Assembly (NCBI GenBank): GCA_903847945.1
Contig: CAINEY010000011.1
Location: 62,001 to 126,000 of the forward strand
Source: an uncultured bacterium
Lineage (GTDB): Bacteria; Bacillota_I; Bacilli_A; Erysipelotrichales; Erysipelotrichaceae
Length of the DNA: 64,000 nt
Direction: 5' to 3'
Made by a program: the position numbers and the translations under genes. Shown here piece by piece: positions 8,830-17,336 of this stretch; within the stretch, counting starts at the first letter, position 1; every line of letters begins with the position of its first letter. The notes beneath the pieces were generated by a model. That model worked only from the letters and a program-made list of their open reading frames with translations, made no database searches and had not been told where the DNA came from.

Positions 8830-10198
8830 ATTCTGCGAGTAGATTATACGTCTCATCAAAGCGGTGTTCCACCGCCAAGAAGGCATCGACCACATCCGGA
8901 TTGAACTGCGTTCCGCGTTGAGCCAGGATGAGCTCCACAGCACTGGCGTGATCCAAGGCGGGTTTGTAGGGACGTTTTGAACGTAAGGCATCGTAGACAT
9001 CGCAGACAGCGATGAGTTGACCGGGCAAAGGAATGTCGGTTCCTTTAAGTCCATTGGGATAACCTTTTCCATCCCAGCGTTCGTGGTGGTTGAGGACGAT
9101 TTCTTTTCCCACTTGTAGGTAACGGTTATCAGGAAAGCGCTGGCTCAATTTCTCCAGCATCGACCAACCGATCAGCACGTGCTGTTTCATGACCGTAAAC
9201 TCCTCCGGGGACAGTTTTCCGGGTTTGAGGAGAATAGCGTCAGGAATGCCGACTTTACCGATGTCGTGGAGGACACTGGCGTTGGCTAAGTTGGCGATTT
9301 CAACGCTGCTGAGGAAGGGTGAATAATTCGCATCTAGAGCCAAGGCTTCGGCCAGGATGGTCGATAATGCCCGGATGCGTTCGATGTGATGACCGGTATC
9401 GGTATCGCGAGATTCCGTGATGTTGGAGAGAGCGATGATGGTGGCTAGTTGAGCTTGATTGAGTTCATCGACTTTCCGGGAGACCAGTTCTTCCAAGTTC
9501 TTTAACATGTCTAGCAAGCGGGCTTCGGCGACTTTACGCCGGGTGATGTCGATGGCGGAGGTCAAGATGCAGGTCTCACCGCGGATCTTGAGCACATCGA
9601 CGTTAAACAGGGCATCCAGGATGCGTCCGTCCTTGGTCTTGATTTGAACGTCCAAATCACGGATGCGGGATGACTTGAGGGTTTCCAGGATCAGCGGATC
9701 GCGTTGACTTTGAATGGCCAGTAAACCCAGTTGATTCGAGGTCTTACCAATGACTTCCTGTTTCGTATAGCCCAGAGTTTCCAAGAAGGTCGGGTTGACA
9801 TCGATGAAAACCCCGTCACTGGCACGGGAGATCGACAATAAAGCTCCGGAGTTATTAAACGCCGTCCGTAACAGCTCTTCCGAAGCAGTCCGTTCACTGA
9901 GGTCATGAGCCACCAAGACACGGCCTTGGCGGTTTTCATAGGTAAATGGGGCACTGCGCAGTTCCACGGGAATCAGGTTACCCTGGGCATCCATCAGATC
10001 GGTAAACTGCGTTTTATTGGTATGAAGTTCAGTTGCGGGATGAACGATCAGGCTGACTGAACGACCGGTCAGATCGATTTCCAAAAAACCCAGGCGTTCG
10101 GTAGCAGCCTGGTTGATTTTGAGAATCGTTGCGTGATCATCGATCACGATCAGCAAGTCACGGATCAGATCGAAGGTGTTATCGGTCAAATGGACCAT
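8828..10198 (-). CDS. PAS-PAS-HD-GYP domain phosphodiesterase
   Basis: From ATG 10198 the protein has 456 residues. Two PAS-like sensor domains cover about residues 5-105 and 110-225, followed by a coiled-coil linker (about 228-255) and an HD-GYP domain (about 256-440) with HDIGKVG (HD at about 311-312) and HHERWDGKGYP (GYP at about 379-381). HD-GYP proteins hydrolyse cyclic di-GMP. There is no membrane segment, so it is a cytoplasmic sensor. An in-frame ATG at 10210 overlaps the TATAAT at 10209-10214 and cannot be the start of an mRNA made from that promoter. GGDEF partners are not in the window. Confidence 0.9.
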   Translation of the reverse strand: MVHLTDNTFDLIRDLLIVIDDHATILKINQAATERLGFLEIDLTGRSVSLIVHPATELHTNKTQFTDLMDAQGNLIPVELRSAPFTYENRQGRVLVAHDLSERTASEELLRTAFNNSGALLSISRASDGVFIDVNPTFLETLGYTKQEVIGKTSNQLGLLAIQSQRDPLILETLKSSRIRDLDVQIKTKDGRILDALFNVDVLKIRGETCILTSAIDITRRKVAEARLLDMLKNLEELVSRKVDELNQAQLATIIALSNITESRDTDTGHHIERIRALSTILAEALALDANYSPFLSSVEIANLANASVLHDIGKVGIPDAILLKPGKLSPEEFTVMKQHVLIGWSMLEKLSQRFPDNRYLQVGKEIVLNHHERWDGKGYPNGLKGTDIPLPGQLIAVCDVYDALRSKRPYKPALDHASAVELILAQRGTQFNPDVVDAFLAVEHRFDETYNLLAE

Positions 10199-10208
10199 AA
10201 TTGACCCC

Positions 10209-10214
10209 ATTATA
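10209..10214 (-). promoter_or_regulatory. -10 element of HD-GYP gene, near-leaderless
   Basis: On the minus strand TATAAT is followed after ten bases (GGGGTCAATT) by ATG at 10198. The predicted leader is about four bases. Confidence 0.5.
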
Positions 10215-10272
10215 CACCTGTTGTTCTTTTTCTTAGGTATAATATACGGACAGAATTAGCTATTCTAGTACA

Positions 10273-10301
10273 TTGATTCCTTAGTTGAAGAAAGCTATGA
10301 T
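10273..10301 (+). promoter_or_regulatory. Promoter of the CpsB-like phosphatase gene
   Basis: TTGATT (10273-10278) and TATGAT (10296-10301) are 17 bases apart, about 50 bases before the ATG at 10354. Confidence 0.6.
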
Positions 10302-10353
10302 GTTCAGTAGTGCACATTGAGAATAAATGTCAAACCTATGTGAGGAGATATAA

Positions 10354-11178
10354 ATGAGTCGATTTATCGATACCCATTCGCATGGTATCTATGGAGTTGA
10401 TGATGGAGTTCAGGATTTCGATGGGACGATCCGTTTTTTAGAAATTGCTGTGAAACACCGGACGAAAATCCTTTATATGACTCCCCATTATGTGAGTGAT
10501 GGGAAATATAAAGTGTCACACGATGATTTAATGAGCAGAATGACAGAAATTCGCAATCATGTTCATGCACTAAAGTTGCCCATTGATATTCGGTTAGGGT
10601 CTGAGATTTATCTCAATGAAGCAGGTCTCGAACACCTCAGAAGAGGAAACCATTGGCCTTATGAGAACACCAGCTATGTTTTAATTGAGTCTGTTCCACC
10701 CTATGAGTTGACATTGATCGATCAAGCTATAGAAGAATTGAAAAAGTCAGGTCTGAAAGCAATTATCGCACATCCGGAACGCTACTTTCCCGACGTGCAA
10801 ACATGCCTAATGACGGTCAAGCGATGGATTGGAAAGGGTGCTTACTGCAGTGCTAATCGTACTTCGTTTTTATCAAACTCAAAACCGTGGGTACAAAATA
10901 ACGCATTCGCCTTGTTGAATGCAGGTCTGATTCATGTGGTTGCAAGTGATGCACACCATGCTCCAGGTCGACGAGAACCTCGTTTAGACGATATTTATGA
11001 GCTTTTAGTAAAATGGGGTTCGAAAGATACCGCAGAAAGTTTGTGCATCGCTAATCCTCAACGTTTAGCTGAAAATCTTGATCTGATCGATGTGAAACCA
11101 TCGAAGAACGTCATTAAAAAAGCTTTGGTGATTCATCGACAAAAGTGTTACATCCAAAAACAATCAAAGTTAAAATAA
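10354..11178 (+). CDS. CpsB/YwqE-type PHP tyrosine-protein phosphatase
   Basis: This 274-residue PHP-fold protein matches the manganese-dependent tyrosine phosphatases CpsB and YwqE that dephosphorylate BY-kinases of capsule synthesis. Metal-site motifs are DTHSHGIYGVDDG (about 6-18), GSEIYLNE (about 62-69), AHPER (about 140) and SDAHH (about 198). GAGGAG lies upstream of the ATG. No BY-kinase or Wzz modulator is next to it. The gene is clearly richer in A+T than its neighbours and uses A/T-ending codons, which suggests recent acquisition. The substrate kinase is unknown. Confidence 0.85.
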   Translation: MSRFIDTHSHGIYGVDDGVQDFDGTIRFLEIAVKHRTKILYMTPHYVSDGKYKVSHDDLMSRMTEIRNHVHALKLPIDIRLGSEIYLNEAGLEHLRRGNHWPYENTSYVLIESVPPYELTLIDQAIEELKKSGLKAIIAHPERYFPDVQTCLMTVKRWIGKGAYCSANRTSFLSNSKPWVQNNAFALLNAGLIHVVASDAHHAPGRREPRLDDIYELLVKWGSKDTAESLCIANPQRLAENLDLIDVKPSKNVIKKALVIHRQKCYIQKQSKLK

Positions 11179-11283
11179 TTATAGAGTACTCAAGCAAGGC
11201 ATCAAAGATGGTATCTATGCGAAATCCACATTAACCTGAACGGAATTTCATTAACTCTTTAAGGTGATTGTTCTGGTATTCGG

Positions 11284-11289
11284 TATAAT
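11284..11289 (+). promoter_or_regulatory. -10 element of 3-hydroxyacyl-CoA dehydrogenase gene
   Basis: TATAAT lies 26 bases before the ATG at 11316, with GCGAGGT as ribosome site between. No good -35 was seen. The 137-base gap 11179-11315 holds nothing else that I can support. Confidence 0.45.
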
Positions 11290-11315
11290 AACCCTAAGCT
11301 ATAGCGAGGTATCCT

Positions 11316-12161
11316 ATGAGCACTTCCCAACACATTTCTATACTCGGTGCCGGTCTGATGGGCCGCAGCATCGCTGTTGAATTCGCCGTTCACGGATTTA
11401 CCGTGGACCTGGTTACCCGTCGTCATGAAGATTCCTTTCCCCTGATCAAATCACAGATGGCGAAAGTGATCGAGAAGTTTTATCCGGAGAAGGCGGAAGC
11501 CATTACGGCCGCGATCCACGTGACCAGTGATCACACGTCCTTTAAAGACAGTGTGCTGATCTTGGAATCGGTGGTGGAAGATCTGGCGGAGAAACATCAC
11601 TTGATGGAGCTCATCCGGGATGAAGTTCCGGAAGAGACGTTGGTGGCCTCCAACACCTCGTCCTTGTCGATCGGGGCCATCTTTGCGGATTTCCCGCATC
11701 CGGAACGATGTTTCGGAATGCACTTCTTTAACCCCGTCCAGGTCATGAAACTGGTGGAACTCTCGCACACGCCCTTGACCTCACCGGAAACCTTACAACG
11801 CGCCAAAGCCTTGATTGCAGCTGTGGAGAAGGAAGAAGTGCTGGTGAAAGACTCTCCGGGCTTTATCGTCAACCGTTTACTCTTTCCGCTCATCAATGAA
11901 GCGGCGAAGATGGTGGAAGACGGGATCGCGTCAATCGATGACATCGATAAAGCGATGAAACTGGGAGCCAATCATCCCATCGGTCCCTTCAAGTTGTCCG
12001 ACATCGTGGGTACCGACATTACCTTGCACATCCTGGAACAACTCGAAAAAGCGGATGTCCTGGATGAACGTCCCATTACTTCCACCATCAAAACCATGGT
12101 AGACGACAATAAACTGGGTCGAAAGACCGGCATCGGATTCTACGATTACACGAAGAAATAA
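11316..12161 (+). CDS. hbd: 3-hydroxyacyl-CoA (3-hydroxybutyryl-CoA) dehydrogenase
   Basis: This 281-residue NAD-dependent dehydrogenase has the normal length of the single-function HAD/Hbd family. The Rossmann motif is GAGLMGRSIA near the N-terminus, and GMHFFNPVQVMKLVEL holds the catalytic histidine. It interconverts 3-hydroxyacyl-CoA and 3-ketoacyl-CoA. It stands alone, without thiolase or crotonase genes, so its pathway (butyrate formation or fatty acid breakdown) cannot be read from context. It has its own promoter and terminator. Confidence 0.9.
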   Translation: MSTSQHISILGAGLMGRSIAVEFAVHGFTVDLVTRRHEDSFPLIKSQMAKVIEKFYPEKAEAITAAIHVTSDHTSFKDSVLILESVVEDLAEKHHLMELIRDEVPEETLVASNTSSLSIGAIFADFPHPERCFGMHFFNPVQVMKLVELSHTPLTSPETLQRAKALIAAVEKEEVLVKDSPGFIVNRLLFPLINEAAKMVEDGIASIDDIDKAMKLGANHPIGPFKLSDIVGTDITLHILEQLEKADVLDERPITSTIKTMVDDNKLGRKTGIGFYDYTKK

Positions 12162-12162
12162 G

Positions 12163-12186
12163 AAAGAGCGTCAGCTCTTTTTTTTC
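12163..12186 (+). terminator. Terminator after hbd
   Basis: AAAGAGC (12163-12169) pairs with GCTCTTT (12174-12180) around GTCA, followed by a T run. Confidence 0.85.
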
Positions 12187-12211
12187 GCCCTCGTTAAGGG
12201 GTTGGTAAGCG

Positions 12212-12220
12212 TGGTATAAT
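12212..12220 (+). promoter_or_regulatory. Extended -10 promoter of the amino-sugar operon
   Basis: TGG plus TATAAT forms an extended -10 element. No -35 match is evident. The first gene starts at 12252 after AAAGGAG (12236-12242). Confidence 0.6.
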
Positions 12221-12251
12221 AAATCATGAACTGTCAAAGGAGTCGTTGTTT

Positions 12252-13337
12252 ATGAAATATGCCCTTATCGGATGCGGTCGCATTGCCCGCAATCACATCA
12301 CCGCAGCCGTCGCCAATCATCTGGAAATCGTCGGATTGTGCGATGTCGTCGCTGAACGTCCGCATCAACTGATCCGGGAATTCAATCTGGATCCGAAAAC
12401 CCCGACCTATACGGATTACGTCACCATGATCAAAAAAGAGAAACCGGATCTGGTGGCCATCTGTACGGAAAGCGGTAAACATGGCCCCATCGGTCTGGCT
12501 TGTCTGGATCTGGGTGTCCACTTGATCATCGAAAAACCCATCACGTTATCCTTGTCTGAAGCCGATCAACTCATTCAAAAATCCAAGGCTAAAAACTTAA
12601 AAGTGGCAGCCTGTCATCAAAATCGCTTCAATAAATCCATACAAGCCATCAAAGCCGCCGTGGATGATGGAAAGTTTGGGAAGTTGTCCCACGGAACGGC
12701 TCATGTGCGTTGGAACCGCGGCAAAGACTACTACACCCAAGCCCCCTGGCGCGGCACCTGGGAACAGGATGGCGGAGCGCTCATGAATCAGTGCATCCAC
12801 AACATCGACCTCTTGCGTTGGTTGATGGGCGGAGAGATTGCTGAAGTCTATGGGGTCACCAAACGTCAGTTCCACGATTACCTGGAAGTGGAAGACCTGG
12901 GAACCGCTTTGGTGCGCTTTAAAAACGGCGCTGTCGGGGTCATCGAAGGCACCACCAACGTCTACCCCAACAACCTCGAAGAAACCCTGTATCTCTTTGG
13001 GGAAAAGGGTACCGCCAAAGCCGGCGGGAAATCCGTCAACCTTCTGGAAGAGTTCAAGTTTGCCGATTTCGGTGAAGATCTGGACGCCTTCAAAGCCGAT
13101 CACAGCGAAATGCCCCCCAACGTCTATGGCTTTGGGCATACCCGGGTCTATGACGACATGATCCACGCCATCACCGACGACCGCGATCCCTACGTGACCG
13201 CCAAAGACGGCCGCGATGCCTTGGAACTGGTCTTGGCCATTTACTTGTCCTCCGCCTTAAGCCAACCGGTTCGCTTGCCACTCACCAACCTGTCCACCCA
13301 GAACTTCTTGGGCGTCTTTACCGGGAGGGCTGAATGA
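12252..13337 (+). CDS. Gfo/Idh/MocA-family sugar dehydrogenase
   Basis: This NAD(P)-dependent sugar dehydrogenase (361 residues from ATG 12252) has the Rossmann motif GCGRIARNH at the N-terminus, the family EKP motif (IIEKPITLS) and the HNIDLLRWLMG stretch. AAAGGAG with nine-base spacing fixes ATG 12252 over an in-frame TTG at 12246. It is first in a tight operon with an acyltransferase, an aminotransferase, rmlA and rmlB. The set dehydrogenase-aminotransferase-acyltransferase resembles WlbA-WlbC/WbpE-WlbB/WbpD, which make UDP-2,3-diacetamido uronic acids. The nucleotide carrier is unsettled because rmlAB belong to dTDP-sugar synthesis. Confidence 0.88.
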   Translation: MKYALIGCGRIARNHITAAVANHLEIVGLCDVVAERPHQLIREFNLDPKTPTYTDYVTMIKKEKPDLVAICTESGKHGPIGLACLDLGVHLIIEKPITLSLSEADQLIQKSKAKNLKVAACHQNRFNKSIQAIKAAVDDGKFGKLSHGTAHVRWNRGKDYYTQAPWRGTWEQDGGALMNQCIHNIDLLRWLMGGEIAEVYGVTKRQFHDYLEVEDLGTALVRFKNGAVGVIEGTTNVYPNNLEETLYLFGEKGTAKAGGKSVNLLEEFKFADFGEDLDAFKADHSEMPPNVYGFGHTRVYDDMIHAITDDRDPYVTAKDGRDALELVLAIYLSSALSQPVRLPLTNLSTQNFLGVFTGRAE

Positions 13338-14230
13338 AACTTTCTCAGTTACCTGCATCTTTAAACCTCAACATCCTGCGTGACGGGGAATTCACCCTCT
13401 TAGGCAAAGCCACAACGGCTTACCTGGAAGGGCAGATTGCCTTATCGTACTTGACCGAACTCAAGTACCTGGAAGGCATGGCTTCCAATCCCCACATCGG
13501 GTGCGTCATCGTCAAAGACGAGTTCCTGGATCAGGTCAACGTCCCCCATTGGGGTTTGATCAGTGCCAAGGACCCCAAACTGGCTTTTACCCACATCCAT
13601 AACGCCTTGGCGCAAACCGACTTCTATTGGCCGGATTTCGACACGATCATTGATCCGACGGCCACCATCATGGATGGGGCGTGGATCGCGCCGCGCGGCG
13701 TCAAGATCGGAAAACACTGCTTGGTGGAACCCTTGGCCGTCATTCATAAGGGATCCATCCTGCATGATCACGTCATCATCCGTTCCGGGGCCCAGATCGG
13801 GACCGCCGGCTTTGAATTCTATCACGACGGAACCGCTATTCATCCGGTCACCACGGCCGGACGAGCCATCCTGCACGATCACGTCGAAATCCAACACGGA
13901 ACCTGCGTCGATCGTGGCATGTATGGGGGAGACACCATTCTCTACCCGCACGTCAAAGTCGATAACATGGTCCACGTGGCCCATGACGTCGTCGTGGGTG
14001 AACGCACCTGCGTCGTCGTTGGCGTTGTCCTGGGCGGCCGTACCGTCGTCGGGAAAGACTGCTGGATCGGACCCAATGCGGTCGTCTCCAACGGCTTGAC
14101 CGTGGGTGATCACGCGACCGTCAGTTTGGGTGCCATCGTCACCAAGAACGTCGCTGACGGACAAACCGTTTCCGGTAACTTCGCCATCGATCACGCCAAG
14201 TTCTTACAATTCATCAAATCCATCCGTTAA
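13334..14230 (+). CDS. LpxD-like hexapeptide-repeat acyltransferase
   Basis: This 298-residue protein has an N-terminal substrate domain (about 1-100) and a left-handed beta-helix (about 105-285) of hexapeptide repeats. It resembles UDP-3-O-acylglucosamine N-acyltransferase (LpxD) in length and domain order more than the short WbpD acetyltransferases. A histidine in the turn FYHDGTAIH is a candidate base. It overlaps the dehydrogenase stop as ATGA. In this operon it most likely acylates the amino group put in by the aminotransferase; the acyl donor is unknown. Confidence 0.82.
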   Translation: MKLSQLPASLNLNILRDGEFTLLGKATTAYLEGQIALSYLTELKYLEGMASNPHIGCVIVKDEFLDQVNVPHWGLISAKDPKLAFTHIHNALAQTDFYWPDFDTIIDPTATIMDGAWIAPRGVKIGKHCLVEPLAVIHKGSILHDHVIIRSGAQIGTAGFEFYHDGTAIHPVTTAGRAILHDHVEIQHGTCVDRGMYGGDTILYPHVKVDNMVHVAHDVVVGERTCVVVGVVLGGRTVVGKDCWIGPNAVVSNGLTVGDHATVSLGAIVTKNVADGQTVSGNFAIDHAKFLQFIKSIR

Positions 14231-14245
14231 TCAAGGAGAACCCCT

Positions 14246-15388
14246 ATGCGCTTCCGCGACCTTCAAGCTCAATATTCCCGCCACAAAGACGCCATCGACA
14301 CGGCCATTCAAACCGTCCTCGATCACACCGAATTCATCAACGGCCATGAAGTGGCCGCCTTTGAAAAACACATGGCCCAGTACGTCGGCGTTAAACACTG
14401 CGTCACCTGTGCCAACGGCACCGAAGCCATGACCTTGGTCATGATGGCCTGGGGCATTGGAGCCGGGGATGCGGTCTTCGTACCCGATTACACCTTCTTT
14501 GCCTCCGGGGAAATCGTGTCCTATGCCGGGGCGACCCCGGTCTTCGTCGACATCGATCCGGTGACCTTTAACCTCGATCCTGATCGCCTCGAAGAAGCCA
14601 TTCAGAAAGTCAAAGCTGAAGGCAAACTCAAACCCAAAGTCGTCATCGCCGTCGACCTGTTTGGCTTAGTCGCCGATTACTCGCGCATCGAACCCATCGC
14701 CGAACGCCATGGCTTACGCGTCTTGGAAGACGGTGCCCAAGGATTCGGTTCAACTTACAACGGCCGTAAAGCCTGCAGTTTCGGTGACATCGCCACCACC
14801 TCCTTCTTCCCGGCCAAACCGCTGGGGTGCTACGGAGACGGAGGGGCCATCTTCACCAACGATGCCGCGACCGCTGAACTCATCAACTCCTTCCGTGTTC
14901 ATGGGAAAGGCGCCGACAAGTACGACAACGTCCGCATCGGCCTCAACTCGCGTTTGGATACCCTCCAAGCCGCGATCTTGGACGTCAAACTCCAAGCCCT
15001 CATCGACCATGAACTCGACGACGTCAGCGCCGTGGCCCGCCGTTACGATGCGGCCCTCAAAGGTCACGTGATCATTCCGGTCATTCCGCAAGGCTACACC
15101 TCATCCTACGCCCAATACACCATTCAGCTCAATTCCCGCACCGAACGCGATGCCGTGGTCAATCACCTTAAGGCCAACGACATCCCGACCATGGTGTATT
15201 TCCCCAAACCCATGCACCGTCAGTTGGCCTTCCGCGAACTGGCCTTTGACGACCGTGATTTCCCGGTTGCCTTGCGCATGAGCGAAACGGTCGTGTCCTT
15301 ACCGATGGGTCCGTATTTGACCATTGCCGATCAAGACCGTGTGGTGGCGCATGTCCTTGAAGCCCTGCGCACCGTTCGTCAAGGTTAA
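14246..15388 (+). CDS. DegT/DnrJ/EryC1/StrS sugar aminotransferase
   Basis: This 380-residue PLP enzyme has the PLP lysine in SFFPAKPLGCYGDGG, a signature closest to WbpE/WlbC-type 3-keto sugar aminotransferases. Further family marks are CANGTEAMTLVMMA near the N-terminus and PDYTFFASGE. AAGGAG precedes the ATG by nine bases. It is expected to make an amino sugar on a nucleotide carrier from the keto sugar made in the operon. Confidence 0.92.
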   Translation: MRFRDLQAQYSRHKDAIDTAIQTVLDHTEFINGHEVAAFEKHMAQYVGVKHCVTCANGTEAMTLVMMAWGIGAGDAVFVPDYTFFASGEIVSYAGATPVFVDIDPVTFNLDPDRLEEAIQKVKAEGKLKPKVVIAVDLFGLVADYSRIEPIAERHGLRVLEDGAQGFGSTYNGRKACSFGDIATTSFFPAKPLGCYGDGGAIFTNDAATAELINSFRVHGKGADKYDNVRIGLNSRLDTLQAAILDVKLQALIDHELDDVSAVARRYDAALKGHVIIPVIPQGYTSSYAQYTIQLNSRTERDAVVNHLKANDIPTMVYFPKPMHRQLAFRELAFDDRDFPVALRMSETVVSLPMGPYLTIADQDRVVAHVLEALRTVRQG

Positions 15389-15391
15389 TCC

Positions 15392-16282
15392 ATGAAAGGG
15401 ATTGTTTTAGCCGGCGGCAGCGGATCCCGTCTGGTGCCGATGACGCAGGTGCTTTCCAAGCAACTGTTGCCCATCTACGACAAGCCCATGATTTACTACC
15501 CGCTGAGTGTTTTACTCTTGGCGGGACTTTCCGACATCCTCATCATCTCCACCCCCCGCGATCTGCCGGCTTTTGAGAATCTTCTGGGAGACGGATCCCG
15601 TTTAGGCATCAAGCTTAGCTATCTGGCTCAAGAGAAACCCGGAGGTTTGGCTCAAGCGTATCTGTTGGCCAAAGACTTCTTGGCCGGGGATGCCTCGATG
15701 ATGGTGCTGGGGGATAACCTGTTCTTTGGGAACGGCTTGACTCCGCTTCTTCATCAAGCCACGGCTTCGGCTCACCAAGGCAAGTCCACCGTCTTCTTAA
15801 CTCAAGTCAGCGATCCGGAAGGCTTTGGGATCGCCGAACTCGACGGAGAAGGCAAACTGATTTCCTTGGAAGAGAAACCGGAACACCCCAAGTCCAACTT
15901 TTGTGTCACCGGCTTGTATGTCCTGGATGGACGCGCTTCCGACTTCGCTGAACACCTTAAACCCTCCAAACGCGGTGAACTCGAAATCACCGATCTTCTG
16001 GACCAATACCTGCGCCGCGGTCATCTCGAACGCATCGTCTTGGGTCGCGGTTTTACCTGGATGGATACCGGAACCCCGGAACGCTTGTTGGATGCCGCCA
16101 ACTTCGTTCAAAGCGTCCAGAAACGCCATGGCACCATCATTGCGGCTTTGGAGGAGATTGCTTACCGGAAAGGTCGAATCAGCGCTCAAACGCTGCGTGA
16201 TGCCGGACAGGCAGCCATCAACACCGAGTATGGGCAGCACCTGTTGCGCATCGCCCAAGAGAAATCTCTGACGCATGACTAA
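15392..16282 (+). CDS. rmlA: Glucose-1-phosphate thymidylyltransferase
   Basis: RmlA (296 residues, normal length) makes dTDP-glucose. The N-terminal signature GGSGSRL and KQLLPIYDKPMIYYPLS are characteristic, with GSRL where GTRL is more usual. GDNLFFG is the catalytic/metal stretch. It follows the aminotransferase by three bases and overlaps rmlB by eight. Confidence 0.95.
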   Translation: MKGIVLAGGSGSRLVPMTQVLSKQLLPIYDKPMIYYPLSVLLLAGLSDILIISTPRDLPAFENLLGDGSRLGIKLSYLAQEKPGGLAQAYLLAKDFLAGDASMMVLGDNLFFGNGLTPLLHQATASAHQGKSTVFLTQVSDPEGFGIAELDGEGKLISLEEKPEHPKSNFCVTGLYVLDGRASDFAEHLKPSKRGELEITDLLDQYLRRGHLERIVLGRGFTWMDTGTPERLLDAANFVQSVQKRHGTIIAALEEIAYRKGRISAQTLRDAGQAAINTEYGQHLLRIAQEKSLTHD

Positions 16283-17285
16283 GTCCTGGTTGGTGACCGG
16301 TGGAGCCGGTTTCATCGGCAGTCATTTCATTACGATGATCCTCGACACGTATCCCGACGATACGGTGTTGTGTCTGGATAAACTGACCTACGCGGGCCAT
16401 TTGGAAACCATAGCCCCGTTTTTACGTCATCCGCGCTTTGCGTTTGTCTTGGGCGACATTACCGATGGTGAACTGGTCGAGACCCTGATGAGCACCCGTC
16501 AGTTTGATGCCGTGGTCAATTTCGCCGCTGAATCGCATGTGGACCGATCCCTACAAAACGCCGATCCCTTCTATAAAACCAACGTCGAAGGGGTTAAAGT
16601 GCTTTTCAGTGCCTGTGAACGCCATCACGTGCACTTCCACCACGTCTCCACCGATGAAGTGTATGGGGCTTTATCGTTGGGCAGTACCCATAAGTTTACC
16701 GAAGGAAGCCCTTTGAATCCTACCTCGCCTTACGCCAAGTCCAAAGCCCTGGCCGATGCGTATCTGATCGCTCAAGGCGAAAAGACGGGCCAATCCTTCA
16801 CCATCTCCCGGTGTTCCAACAACTACGGTCCTTACCAATACCCCGAGAAGCTCATTCCACTCATGATCACCAAAGCCTTGCGTCATGAAGCGCTACCGAT
16901 CTACGGGGATGGCCGTTACGTGCGCGATTGGCTCTATGTGCGCGATCATTGTACCGCCATCGATCTCATTGTTCGTCACGGTCAATCCGGACGTCTGTAT
17001 AACATCTCGGCCAATCACGAAGTGGATAACCTGAGCCTGGTGAAACAGCTCTTGGGACTGCTGGAAAAGCCGGAATCCTTGATAACCTTTGTATCCGATC
17101 GCCTCAATCACGATCGGCGCTATGCCTTGGATGCCTCCCGTTTAAAACGGGAACTGGGGTGGAAGCCTCAGATGCCGTTTGATGAGGGACTGAAACATAC
17201 CGTTGCTTGGTACATGGCTCATTCGGAATGGGTCAAGGCCGTCTTGGCGAAAACCTCTACATCACCTCAACAAACCCTCAAATAG
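16275..17285 (+). CDS. rmlB: dTDP-glucose 4,6-dehydratase
   Basis: RmlB (336 residues) converts dTDP-glucose to dTDP-4-keto-6-deoxyglucose. It shows the Rossmann motif TGGAGFIGSHF, DKLTYAGHLE, the STDEVYG stretch with catalytic Asp/Glu and the Y-x3-K pair in YAKSK. No rmlC or rmlD follows, so the product is not obviously rhamnose; it may be the keto sugar taken by the aminotransferase of this operon. Confidence 0.95.
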   Translation: MTKSWLVTGGAGFIGSHFITMILDTYPDDTVLCLDKLTYAGHLETIAPFLRHPRFAFVLGDITDGELVETLMSTRQFDAVVNFAAESHVDRSLQNADPFYKTNVEGVKVLFSACERHHVHFHHVSTDEVYGALSLGSTHKFTEGSPLNPTSPYAKSKALADAYLIAQGEKTGQSFTISRCSNNYGPYQYPEKLIPLMITKALRHEALPIYGDGRYVRDWLYVRDHCTAIDLIVRHGQSGRLYNISANHEVDNLSLVKQLLGLLEKPESLITFVSDRLNHDRRYALDASRLKRELGWKPQMPFDEGLKHTVAWYMAHSEWVKAVLAKTSTSPQQTLK

Positions 17286-17336
17286 CCTTGTTTAACACGC
17301 AAATTTCCTGTAAAGTGGTTGGTAAAAGGGGAGATT

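Noticed and set aside
11194-11238. Short frame QGIKDGIYAKSTLT after the CpsB-like gene, thought to be a gene remnant
   Set aside because: Only about 14 codons, and I could not link it to any family.
12597-13166. 189-codon open frame antisense to the Gfo/Idh/MocA gene
   Set aside because: Shadow frame; no ribosome site or domain, and the sense gene is well supported.
13442-14194. 250-codon open frame antisense to the acyltransferase gene
   Set aside because: It is a shadow of codon use in the G+C-rich sense gene; the sense protein has a full hexapeptide-repeat pattern and the antisense product is an Asp/Gly-rich sequence with no domain.
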